NCBI GenBank assembly: GCA_016709995.1
Contig: JADJLQ010000001.1
Location: 3,314,580 to 3,378,579 of the forward strand
Length of the DNA: 64,000 bases
DNA from: Saprospiraceae bacterium
Lineage (GTDB): Bacteria > Bacteroidota > Bacteroidia > Chitinophagales > Saprospiraceae
Direction of reading: 5' to 3'
The position numbers and the translations under genes were made by a program. The notes beneath the pieces were generated by a model. It saw only the letters and a program-made list of their open reading frames with translations. It was not told where the DNA came from and ran no database searches. The number at the start of each line of letters is the position of its first letter. The stretch's first letter is position 1. This document shows, in pieces, positions 52,934-61,297 of the stretch.

Positions 52934-54298
52934 CTAAGCAAAAGGCAAAACCGTGGATAAGATCAGTATCTCTACCAATCCCATCACAGCCAAACTGCCC
53001 ACTGTCACACTAAAGTTTTTCAATGCTTCATCTGGAGTCATACCAGACATCCTGGATACCACCCAAAATCCACTGTCATTCATCCACGGCACGAACAAAC
53101 TACCAAATCCTATCGCCATCAAGATGTATACAGGATGGTAGGCCAAAGCATCGCCACTTTGGATCAATGCGTACATGATACTCGAGGTAGTGATCATCGC
53201 TACTGTGCTGGATCCCTGCGCTACCTTCATGATCGCTGCGATGAGCCAGGCTAATAATACGTAGTGGATGCTGAAATGGCTGGTGAGCTCTTTGATAGCT
53301 GCTCCGATGCCACTGTGTCCCAGCATGGCTCCGAAAGCACCACCAGCAGAAGTGATGAGGATGATGATACCGGCGATCTCCAGCGGTTTGGCGCAGGCGT
53401 CCCAAAGTTGAGATCCTGAATAATTTTTTTGTTTGGCCCAGACCCATAGCGCCATTGCTGTACCGATCGTCATAGCAACATTTTTATTCCCCAAAAAGGA
53501 AATCCAGTTTGGCTTGGTTCCCTGCATCAGGATATCGGCAACAGAGGACATACTGATCAATACCAAGGGCAGCATGACTGGGATGATTGAATAAAACAAG
53601 CTGGGCACAGCAGTAGTGACGGAACTTTGATCACCGGCTACCCGCAGCGGTAAGACAAACTTTTTATTTCTATACTGTGCTACCTTATACACTCCCCATG
53701 CCGGGATCAAACCCAAGGCCAAACCTGCCATAATCGTGACTCCCAGGTCGATCTTCATGTTTTCTGCCATGATCAGCGGTCCTGGAGTAGGTGGTACGAG
53801 GCAGTGGGTGACCAGGGCTCCGCCACTGATCGCCAGGATATATAAGAGGTAGTCTTTGCCGGTCTTTTTGACCAAAGCGATAGCCAGTGGAATCATTAGA
53901 AAAAATACCGTGTCAAAAAAAATGGGAATTGAAAGAATAAATCCACTGATCAATAAAGCGATAGGAGCTCTTTTTTCTCCTAGCAGAGAGATGATCGCAT
54001 TGACCATTCTTTCAGCAGCTCCGGACTCCAACATAGCTGTACCGATCACTGACGCAAGTGCGATCACCCAGGCGATCTTACCGGCTGTATTGCCAAATTC
54101 GACCATGGGCAACTCGATGGATTTGATGAGATGATTGACTCCATCCATAGCAGCAATATGATATGAAAATAAACCCACGATCATGGCAGCTACCATCAGC
54201 GCGATAAAGGCATGGATCTTCAGTTTTGAAATCATGTAGATCACCGCGGCCATGCTAATGAACAATACCACAAAAGGCCAGTAAGGAGAGGATTGCAT
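52934..54298 (-). CDS. GntP-family gluconate/sugar-acid permease
   Basis: The 454-residue protein has about 12-14 membrane helices and GntP landmarks: AWVIALASVIGTAMLESGAAERMVNAI, KRAPIALLISGFILSIPIFFDTVFFLMIPLAIAL, ALVTHCLVPPTPGPLIMAENM, and AAIMKVAQGSSTVAMITTSS. It should import gluconate-like acids by proton symport. Within this island the cargo may be galacturonate-derived acids or erythronate, matching the nearby DenD-like gene; that link is inferred. It is convergent with the GH28 gene. Confidence 0.92.
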   Translation of the reverse strand: MQSSPYWPFVVLFISMAAVIYMISKLKIHAFIALMVAAMIVGLFSYHIAAMDGVNHLIKSIELPMVEFGNTAGKIAWVIALASVIGTAMLESGAAERMVNAIISLLGEKRAPIALLISGFILSIPIFFDTVFFLMIPLAIALVKKTGKDYLLYILAISGGALVTHCLVPPTPGPLIMAENMKIDLGVTIMAGLALGLIPAWGVYKVAQYRNKKFVLPLRVAGDQSSVTTAVPSLFYSIIPVMLPLVLISMSSVADILMQGTKPNWISFLGNKNVAMTIGTAMALWVWAKQKNYSGSQLWDACAKPLEIAGIIILITSAGGAFGAMLGHSGIGAAIKELTSHFSIHYVLLAWLIAAIMKVAQGSSTVAMITTSSIMYALIQSGDALAYHPVYILMAIGFGSLFVPWMNDSGFWVVSRMSGMTPDEALKNFSVTVGSLAVMGLVEILILSTVLPFA

Positions 54299-54477
54299 AA
54301 GAAGGAATTTTAAATAAGGGTTTTAATCAAGGGTAATATAGAAAATATTTAGAGGTCTCTATTCAGTTGAATCAATTTTTTATGTTCTAACCTTACCAGC
54401 TCATTTTGAAATCAATGTATTCCAGTTTGATAGTTCGTATAGGATTACACACAGATGCCCGGTGGGAATACAATCCT

Positions 54478-54485
54478 TATCTTTG
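54478..54485 (+). promoter_or_regulatory. -7 element upstream of the serine hydrolase gene
   Basis: TATCTTTG, an exact TAnnTTTG match, lies 31 bases before the ATG at 54517. No clear -33 TTG is in place, so confidence is limited. Confidence 0.42.
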
Positions 54486-54516
54486 AGGCCCATTTAAAAA
54501 GTTCAATATTTTCCTA

Positions 54517-55908
54517 ATGAAAAAAATTCTTATTCTTCTCTTTCTGCCCATCCTGTTGGGTGCACAGCAAGATCAAAAATCCTTACTCAGCCAGTTTTTT
54601 AAAGGTCAGCACGATTATTACCATTTTAACGGAAATGTATTGATCGCCAAAGGTGGAGTCCCGATCTATCAGGCGTCTTTTGGCTATGCCGACTTTAATA
54701 CCCAGCGGACCTTAAATGAGAATACAGTTTTCGAACTGGCCTCCGTGTCAAAGCAATTTACAGCCTTGGGTATCCTGATCTGCCGGGACCGGAGTCTGCT
54801 GGACCTGGTCGACGACATAAAAATGTTCCTCCCGGATTTTCCCTATGATGGAATCACGATCCGGCATTTATTGACCCACACTTCGGGATTGCCTGCTTAT
54901 GAAGACCAATTTGAGAAGTTCTGGGATCACCATCAAATAGCTTATAATAAGGATGTCCTGACCATGCTGGCTGCACATCGGGATACGTTATTTTTTGAGC
55001 CAGGCAGTCAATGGAGATACAGCAATACCGGTTACGCCTTATTGGCCCTCATCATTGAAAAAGTATCCGGTATGCGTTACAATGATTTTATGAGCCAAAA
55101 TATTTTTAAGCCGCTGGGCATGAACCATACCTTCGTGTATAATTCGAGGCGATCTGCCCGCGTGATTCCAGACAATTATGCCCTGGGTTATGTCTATTCA
55201 GATAGTTTGCATCGGTATACGCTGCCGGATAGTCTGGCAGCATATGATGAAGTATACTATCTGGATGGTATAGTTGGCGACGGGTGTGTCAATTCCACCA
55301 CCGGTGATTTATTGATCTGGGATCGTGCGCTGGATTCCAATACCCTGGTCAAAAGTAAATCGATTAATGAGATGATGGCACCCCTCGTGCGTATTACACC
55401 TGGCGACTCCACCACCTTCTACGGTTTCGGGGTACGGGTGCAACCTTTCACAACGGTTGGCAAGGTAGTGTCCCATACGGGGGGGTGGCCCGGCTATGCT
55501 ACGATGCTGGTGCGCAGAAGTGACATGAAGGAGACGATTATCGTATTATCCAATAATCAAACCAGCAATGGAAATATAAGAGCAGCCATTGAATCCATCC
55601 TGGCCGCAGAAGAACTGGTCATGCCCTATGAGCACCAGTCAGTGACCTTACCACCGGGCTTGATCGATCGGTATGCCGGCAAGTATTTTGCTTTTATGAC
55701 CCTGGAGTTTATCGTCGAAAATGGTAAACTCTTCCGGACTCGTCCAGGCACGGGTAATATCGAACTTATCCCCGAATCTGAAACAAAATTCTTTTATGGT
55801 GATGGTACTGACAGGCAGATAGAGTTTGAAGTGGATACCGAAGGCAAAGTGACCAAGGCGTGGTTTTTAAATACCGGTCAGAAAGGTGAATTGAAAAAAA
55901 TTGAATGA
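54517..55908 (+). CDS. Secreted serine hydrolase of the beta-lactamase/penicillin-binding class C fold
   Basis: The 463-residue protein has a signal peptide (MKKILILLFLPILLGAQQ) and the active-site set of class C fold hydrolases: SVSK in ELASVSKQFTALG (Ser-x-x-Lys), YSN in QWRYSNTGYALLAL, and HTGG in VVSHTGGWPGY. A C-terminal beta domain (residues about 375-463) follows. Such proteins are esterases, D-amino-acid peptidases or beta-lactamase-like; the substrate is unknown. A run of 18 G lies 22 bases after its stop. Confidence 0.9.
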   Translation: MKKILILLFLPILLGAQQDQKSLLSQFFKGQHDYYHFNGNVLIAKGGVPIYQASFGYADFNTQRTLNENTVFELASVSKQFTALGILICRDRSLLDLVDDIKMFLPDFPYDGITIRHLLTHTSGLPAYEDQFEKFWDHHQIAYNKDVLTMLAAHRDTLFFEPGSQWRYSNTGYALLALIIEKVSGMRYNDFMSQNIFKPLGMNHTFVYNSRRSARVIPDNYALGYVYSDSLHRYTLPDSLAAYDEVYYLDGIVGDGCVNSTTGDLLIWDRALDSNTLVKSKSINEMMAPLVRITPGDSTTFYGFGVRVQPFTTVGKVVSHTGGWPGYATMLVRRSDMKETIIVLSNNQTSNGNIRAAIESILAAEELVMPYEHQSVTLPPGLIDRYAGKYFAFMTLEFIVENGKLFRTRPGTGNIELIPESETKFFYGDGTDRQIEFEVDTEGKVTKAWFLNTGQKGELKKIE

Positions 55909-55930
55909 AAGCAAGTGGGGAGCAAGTGAA

Positions 55931-55948
55931 GGGGGGGGGGGGGGGGGG
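55931..55948 (+). repeat. Homopolymer run of 18 G
   Basis: Bases 55931-55948 are all G, and a second run of nine or ten G is at about 56000-56008. Both lie between the convergent serine hydrolase and MbnP-like genes and outside any likely coding frame. The length as given may be inexact, because such runs are error-prone in assemblies. Confidence 0.8.
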
Positions 55949-56026
55949 TTTGCTAGGAACCTGTGGTGAATGTCCCAAATTAGAGTGTAGTTTAGCGGTG
56001 GGGGGGGGACGCAACTTAATATTAGG

Positions 56027-56045
56027 TAGAAAAAATAATTTTCTA
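56027..56045. terminator. AT-rich hairpin between convergent genes
   Basis: TAGAAAA and TTTTCTA form 7-base arms around a 5-base loop. The position between two convergent genes suits a bidirectional terminator, but the stem lacks G-C pairs, so it is weak. Confidence 0.35.
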
Positions 56046-56089
56046 ATTTGGATCAAAATCAAGACACCTTCATTTATCCAAATCTTAAC

Positions 56090-56878
56090 TTATAGCTTGA
56101 CGACGATCGCTTTAGCTATAGCCTCTGCAAATAATCGCAGGGAACCGAGATCACCAATATTATGACTTAGTGGATCGGCTATCAAATCATAATATGTATT
56201 GCCTTGTTTAAAAAATTGTAATACATCTACATCCAGGGTGATGGACGCCGGTTTACTTTCCTTGATGGTAATGTCTTTTTCTATGGTCACCTTGACGCTG
56301 CATTCATCAGTGCCTGTCTGGATAGCAAAGCCATTAGTAAAATGACCACTCCCTTCCGGATCTACTAATCCGAGAATCTGGGTGAAAATGTATGATCCCC
56401 AATCCTCCCAAAAGCCACCGGACAATGAAAGCGGATTAGACGGCGGAAAATCCCTGGGTGATTTTTTGTTCAAAGCTGGGGTCACCCCCAAAGTAAATTC
56501 GATTCCGGTATAATGGCCGCTGGCCAGGCCCGTCAGGGATATATTTTTGGATGCTTCAGTGGAACCGGTGAGATTTATCAGACCTGCCTGATCACTAGCA
56601 GCCTTGTTAGTACCCACTAATTGGATATCTGTGATGTAAAACTCTACCTTTGAAAACATCACTTTTTGCTTTCCCTGATAGGCGTAGCCTTTAGCTGCTG
56701 CAAATGGTTCCGTTCCAAAACGAGCTGAGAATTGTACGGTCAAATCCCCTTTCACTCCCAGAATTTCATCCGGGGACACCTGAGTTCCACCTTCATCTTT
56801 AGAGCATCCTGAAACAACAAAAATCAACAGGCATACCAGAAGTACCGAAAACCATCGGTTATATAGATTTGATTTCAT
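56090..56878 (-). CDS. MbnP-like lipoprotein
   Basis: The 262-residue protein has a lipoprotein signal (VLLVCLLIFVVSGC at residues about 12-25) and the MbnP pattern: LTVQFSARFGTEPFA, KVMFSKVEFYITDIQLVG, SGHYTGIEFTLGVTPALNKKSPRDFPPSNPLS, and WEDWGSYIFTQILGLVDPEGSGHF. MbnP family proteins are periplasmic copper-handling proteins first known from methanobactin clusters and usually sit beside a MbnH-type dihaem enzyme; none is present here. A metal role is therefore only family-based. Confidence 0.82.
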   Translation of the reverse strand: MKSNLYNRWFSVLLVCLLIFVVSGCSKDEGGTQVSPDEILGVKGDLTVQFSARFGTEPFAAAKGYAYQGKQKVMFSKVEFYITDIQLVGTNKAASDQAGLINLTGSTEASKNISLTGLASGHYTGIEFTLGVTPALNKKSPRDFPPSNPLSLSGGFWEDWGSYIFTQILGLVDPEGSGHFTNGFAIQTGTDECSVKVTIEKDITIKESKPASITLDVDVLQFFKQGNTYYDLIADPLSHNIGDLGSLRLFAEAIAKAIVVKL

Positions 56879-57062
56879 ATAAAGACTAAAACGAATTTTT
56901 TTTACTATTGGTAGCCTTTAAAAATTATTCCGTTCGCTAAATCTTCAAGTAGCAGATTGGTTAAATCATTGCTAAGATTTAAAAAAATCAACCACTTACT
57001 TTCAAAGAAGTCCGCATGCCTTCAAATGTCTCACTCATTCCGCACGCATTTTCACTACCTTT

Positions 57063-59321
57063 ATGGGCTCAAATCACTACAATCAGGTTTACTTGAATAC
57101 CACTGTTTTTGCTATCACCCCTCCATTTACCCAGCTCAATACCCCCTATCCTGCTACGGCCTACCTCAAAGGATTTCTCAACACCAAAGCCATAGCTTGT
57201 CGTCAGGCAGACCTGGGCATCGAAGTGATCCTGGAATTGTATTCTAAAAAAGGGTTTGAAGATCTATTTGCTTATATCGAAAAAAATCCCGTAGACTTTT
57301 CAGACAATGCACTGCGCATCATCGGCATGCGGCACCAATATATTCATACCATTGACTCGGTGATATCATTCCTTCAAGGTCACAATGCCACCCTGGTACA
57401 CCAGATCTGCCAGAAAGGGTATTTGCCTGAGGCTTCGCGGTTTGAGCAGTTGGAGACTTATCACGGTAAAACCTTTGGATCCATGCGATCACAAGATGAA
57501 GCCAAACACCTGGCTACGCTCTATATCGAAGACATCTCAGATTTGATCAAAGAGTGCGTAGATCCTCATTTTGGATTTAGCCGCTATGCGGAGCGATTGG
57601 GGAGGTCAGCCAATAGTTTTGACGAAATCTATCAGCTTCTACAACACGAGTATTCCTATATCGATCTACTTTTGGTGAAGATATTGGAAATTAAAATGAC
57701 TTTAGTTTCGCCCAAATTGGTCGCCATATCTGTGCCTTTTCCCGGAAATTTATTTAGTGCTTTTCGATGTGCTCAATGGATTAAAAAATATCATCCCGAA
57801 GTAAAAATTGCTATGGGTGGTGGGTTTGCCAATACAGAATTAAGATCCTTGTCCGATGCACGTGTCTTTGAATTTTTTGATTTTATCACCCTCGATGATG
57901 GTGAACGACCTCTCGAATGCCTGGTAAATTATGTATCGACACTGCCGTCACAAAGTGATCCTGGAAAAAATATCATTCTAGAATCGGATTTTTTTAAACG
58001 CACTTTTATGCTGGTGGATGGACAGGTAGAGTATTTGAACAATTCACCCCTTCCGGATTACCCCCAAGCCCAAACAGGCACTCCAGACTACAGTGATCTC
58101 TTATTAGATTCTTATATCTCGGTCATCGAAATCGTCAATCCTATGCATCGGCTCTGGAGTGATGGGCGGTGGAATAAACTTACCCTTGCTCATGGTTGCT
58201 ATTGGGGCAAATGTACTTTTTGCGATACCTCTCTTGACTATATCAAGGTATTCGAACCTCTGGCTGCGCAACTAATCTGTGACAGAATGGAGGAGATGAT
58301 CAGTCAGACAGGTCAGTCTGGCTTTCATTTCGTAGACGAAGCGGCTCCTCCCGCACGCATGCGCGACCTTGCGCTGGAGATACTCAAACGAAAATTAAAT
58401 GTCACCTGGTGGACCAATATCCGATTTGAAAAAAGCTTTAACCGCGATCTTTGTAAACTGCTCAAGGCATCCGGATGCATCGCCGTGTCCGGAGGGTTAG
58501 AAGTAGCTTCAGACAGATTGCTGGAGCTGATACAAAAAGGGGTGACTGTCGCACAGGTAGCACAGGTATGTCGCAATTTTACTGAGTGTGGTATCATGGT
58601 CCATGCCTACCTGATGTATGGCTTTCCAACGCAGACCACCCAGGAGACGATCGATTCACTGGAGATGGTTCGACAAATGTTTGAAGCAGGTATCATTCAA
58701 TCAGGATTTTGGCATCAATTTGCCATGACAGTGCACAGCCCGGTTGGTTTATATCCTGATTTATTTAAAGTGCAAAAATCGGATCGACCTTTGGGTACTT
58801 TCGCCAACAATGATCTGGAATTTAAAGACCCCACCGGCACCGATCATGATGCATTCAGTTATGGCCTTAAAAAATCCATCCTCAACTACATGCACGGCCT
58901 TTGCTTCGATTATAGATTGCAGGATTGGTTTGAATTTAAAGTACCTAAGGACAAAATAGAGAAAACCTATATTAAAAATGTATTGCTGGAAAAAGAACGG
59001 GATACACTCACCTCTTCCAGCAAGATTGTATGGATCGGCAATACTCCTGAGATCAAGGTCTCTTCAGATGATCAAAATAATCTTGTCACAGTGACCGTGC
59101 ATGAAAACCAAAAAACGACCCGGTTTGATGTAGAAAAAAAACAAGCTGACTGGTTGGTGGAGATTTTGAAGCTGACTTCACCCCAAAATTCAGGATCAAT
59201 GACATATAAAAATTTAAAGGAAATGTACGATGAGCAGAATAACAGATCGTATTCGTTTGAAAAATATTGGGAAAGCGAATCATTAAAGAAGCTTAGGGCA
59301 GCTGGCTTGTTGGTATTATAG
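57063..59321 (+). CDS. B12-binding-domain radical SAM protein
   Basis: The 752-residue protein has an N-terminal cobalamin-binding-like domain (residues about 1-330, with LVAISVPFPGNLFSAFRCAQWIKKYHPEVKIAMGGGFAN) and a radical SAM core whose cluster motif reads HGCYWGKCTFCDTS. Four residues separate the first two cysteines, rather than the common three. Later GGLEVASDRLLELIQKGVT and AYLMYGFPTQTTQETIDSL follow the core pattern. A C-terminal region of about 190 residues has no clear domain. Its product is unknown: relatives methylate or rearrange tetrapyrroles, lipids or peptides. It diverges from the MbnP-like gene and has no precursor peptide gene that I can see nearby. Confidence 0.87.
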   Translation: MGSNHYNQVYLNTTVFAITPPFTQLNTPYPATAYLKGFLNTKAIACRQADLGIEVILELYSKKGFEDLFAYIEKNPVDFSDNALRIIGMRHQYIHTIDSVISFLQGHNATLVHQICQKGYLPEASRFEQLETYHGKTFGSMRSQDEAKHLATLYIEDISDLIKECVDPHFGFSRYAERLGRSANSFDEIYQLLQHEYSYIDLLLVKILEIKMTLVSPKLVAISVPFPGNLFSAFRCAQWIKKYHPEVKIAMGGGFANTELRSLSDARVFEFFDFITLDDGERPLECLVNYVSTLPSQSDPGKNIILESDFFKRTFMLVDGQVEYLNNSPLPDYPQAQTGTPDYSDLLLDSYISVIEIVNPMHRLWSDGRWNKLTLAHGCYWGKCTFCDTSLDYIKVFEPLAAQLICDRMEEMISQTGQSGFHFVDEAAPPARMRDLALEILKRKLNVTWWTNIRFEKSFNRDLCKLLKASGCIAVSGGLEVASDRLLELIQKGVTVAQVAQVCRNFTECGIMVHAYLMYGFPTQTTQETIDSLEMVRQMFEAGIIQSGFWHQFAMTVHSPVGLYPDLFKVQKSDRPLGTFANNDLEFKDPTGTDHDAFSYGLKKSILNYMHGLCFDYRLQDWFEFKVPKDKIEKTYIKNVLLEKERDTLTSSSKIVWIGNTPEIKVSSDDQNNLVTVTVHENQKTTRFDVEKKQADWLVEILKLTSPQNSGSMTYKNLKEMYDEQNNRSYSFEKYWESESLKKLRAAGLLVL

Positions 59322-59407
59322 AAAATTTATGATTGGTAATCAACCGTTAATTTTCGGAATGGACAATCCTTGAGATCTGTCAAGTCGGCTGAAATAATCA
59401 GCAGTTA

Positions 59408-60574
59408 TTAATGCTGCACCAGATAAGAAATTATAAATCCCGCAACAAATAGAACGCTTGATACCATAATGCCAATCAGGAAAAACGAATAACACATCCG
59501 CAAAAGATGAAATTTTCGCCCAAGAGATTTCCCAAGAAAATAAAGATCCAGGATCGCACTGTCATCGAGTCCTTCTTCTTTGGCAAGGACCGTTTTCATT
59601 CCTTCGGTATATTCTTTAAGCGAACTATTATAAAAATTGCCGAAAAAAAACAAACTGCCCTTGCCTGCTTGTATATCATCCAGGTTAAACTTGCCTTTGA
59701 ATTTGCCTGGTTGAGTAGCCAGGGCCGCATAGATCATGGAGATCACACAAGCGACTCCAAGCACCACCCCGGTAATAATCATGCTATAAATGGTATAGTC
59801 AGAAGAAGAGGACGATTTAAATAAGATGGGCAAGGCAAACGTGAGTATCAGTGCATTAAGTGTGAGCATGATATTGGCCTTATTATCTGCGATCTGGGTC
59901 AGACTGATGTGATTTCTGAGTGCAGTTTTAAAAAGCATATCCGCAGTCCGATTGCCGCTGATGAGTGACTTTATTTGCTCTTTTTTCAATGACTTATTCT
60001 TTTCTTTGAGTTCATCCCTGTTGCGGTCTTTGATAGCATCATATTTAGACTTGCCCTCCATGGTTTGATAGACCGTCTGTTTGAAAAAATCCATATTGTA
60101 CCTTACCCACTCGGCATCGGTATATTCTTTTTGATGGACGGCAAAGAGTTCTTTTCTCAGCAGATCCGACCTGGTCTCCCAGGTAGTACTACCCAATGAA
60201 GCAAGATCAGCATCTTGTAAAAGTGCCCCAACTTTATCAGTAGGCTGCTGTGGCATCCTGGTTGCCTCAATCACCTCTTGAATCATTCTGATCTGAACCG
60301 GAGGATAATCAATGCTCTGCAGATATTCGGCGGCTATTGCTTTACTATTGGTCTCATGGTCCTCGTACGACTTGACGAATCCGGTATCGTGAAACAAGGC
60401 AGCTAATTGAAGTTGTTCCATCTGATCTTCAGATAGTTTGGCCATTACCCCCAAATGGGAAGCTTCATCATACACCTCCTGTGTATGCTTCCAATCATGG
60501 TAATAATGAGACTCAGGGAGTTGCGTTAATAATTGTTGGACATATGATTTAGCAAGAGGTATTATTTCTGACAT
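59408..60574 (-). CDS. HD-domain protein with Pycsar-effector-type membrane domain (HD-PycTM)
   Basis: From the ATG at 60574 the protein has 388 residues (the frame runs to a TTG at 60601). Residues about 1-190 form an HD phosphohydrolase with YYHDWKHTQEVYDEA, ALFHDTGFVKSYEDHETNS and LLQDADLASLG. Residues about 215-388 match the Pycsar effector membrane domain, with three hydrophobic helices (IMLTLNALILTFALPILF; SMIITGVVLGVACVISMIYAAL; FFLIGIMVSSVLFVAGFIISYLV). In Pycsar defence, cyclic CMP or UMP activates a membrane effector; here no nucleotide cyclase is adjacent. An orphan housekeeping role for HD-PycTM is also possible. The DUF1508 gene lies about 100 bases upstream on the same strand. 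Confidence 0.85.
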   Translation of the reverse strand: MSEIIPLAKSYVQQLLTQLPESHYYHDWKHTQEVYDEASHLGVMAKLSEDQMEQLQLAALFHDTGFVKSYEDHETNSKAIAAEYLQSIDYPPVQIRMIQEVIEATRMPQQPTDKVGALLQDADLASLGSTTWETRSDLLRKELFAVHQKEYTDAEWVRYNMDFFKQTVYQTMEGKSKYDAIKDRNRDELKEKNKSLKKEQIKSLISGNRTADMLFKTALRNHISLTQIADNKANIMLTLNALILTFALPILFKSSSSSDYTIYSMIITGVVLGVACVISMIYAALATQPGKFKGKFNLDDIQAGKGSLFFFGNFYNSSLKEYTEGMKTVLAKEEGLDDSAILDLYFLGKSLGRKFHLLRMCYSFFLIGIMVSSVLFVAGFIISYLVQH

Positions 60575-60676
60575 GGTTTGTAAGTGGTGCTTATCCCACA
60601 AATATCTTTAAATCATACCACTTTGACTAATTTTAGTCTTATCCCAGCCACTCAAAACTGGAAAAATATTCAGTGC

Positions 60677-61009
60677 TTAGACAGTTTGATCTTTGACGGA
60701 AGCTTCTGCGGCGTTCTTTTTGACGGATTCTATACCGTTGTCCCTGCCTGATTCAGATTCATACATTTCACTGACACCAATCACTTGTCCATTAGTAGCT
60801 TTTAGGTTAAAATATAATTTGCCATTTGTAGAAGTCTTCTTTTCATATCTCGCATCGTCTTGAGAATTCTTTTTGACAGATTCAATACCATTCAGGCAAC
60901 CGCTTTTAGCAGAATATCCTTCGGAGCTTAGAATGTTTTGACCATTTCCTGCCTGAAGGTTAAACTGGAATTCTCCGTTAGTTCTTGTTTTGATGACAAA
61001 AGTACCCAT
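60677..61009 (-). CDS. DUF1508 (YegP-like) tandem-repeat protein
   Basis: The 110-residue protein has two copies of a 50-residue DUF1508 unit, each with the signature ending GYSAKSGCLNGIESVKKNS or EMYESESGRDNGIESVKKNA and an N-terminal strand set (GEFQFNLQAGNGQNIL; GKLYFNLKATNGQVI). DUF1508 proteins are small, soluble and of unknown function, often stress-linked. It is on the same strand as the HD-PycTM gene and about 100 bases upstream, so they may be co-transcribed. Confidence 0.88.
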   Translation of the reverse strand: MGTFVIKTRTNGEFQFNLQAGNGQNILSSEGYSAKSGCLNGIESVKKNSQDDARYEKKTSTNGKLYFNLKATNGQVIGVSEMYESESGRDNGIESVKKNAAEASVKDQTV

Positions 61010-61223
61010 GTTGTTGTTTTTTTAAGTAAGATTAATACATTTAATTATTGGAGATCCGATCGAAGTATTCGAGATACTTTATCCGTGACCCCACTGCCTA
61101 CAAAGATGGAATATCTAAAGGAATTGTCCAACTATTCCATTCTTCAATCATAAAATATTTTAGTTTTTGTACTCAGACCAGTACAAAAGCTATTTCATTT
61201 ATTTACACCCAGAGTATCCTCCC

Positions 61224-61231
61224 TATCTTTG
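61224..61231 (+). promoter_or_regulatory. -7 element upstream of the gamma-glutamyltransferase gene
   Basis: TATCTTTG fits TAnnTTTG and lies 66 bases before the ATG at 61298. A good -33 TTG is not visible. Confidence 0.4.
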
Positions 61232-61297
61232 ACTTGAAGAGTCTTATTAATTGTATTCAGGATAATTTGAATAAATTCAATCCTCAAATTTTTAAAA

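Noticed and set aside
55905..56165. Open frame running through the G run
   Set aside because: It depends on translating the homopolymer (poly-Gly) and has no start context or homology features.
59408..61009. A complete Pycsar defence operon
   Set aside because: No nucleotide cyclase gene is adjacent; only the HD-PycTM effector-like gene is seen.
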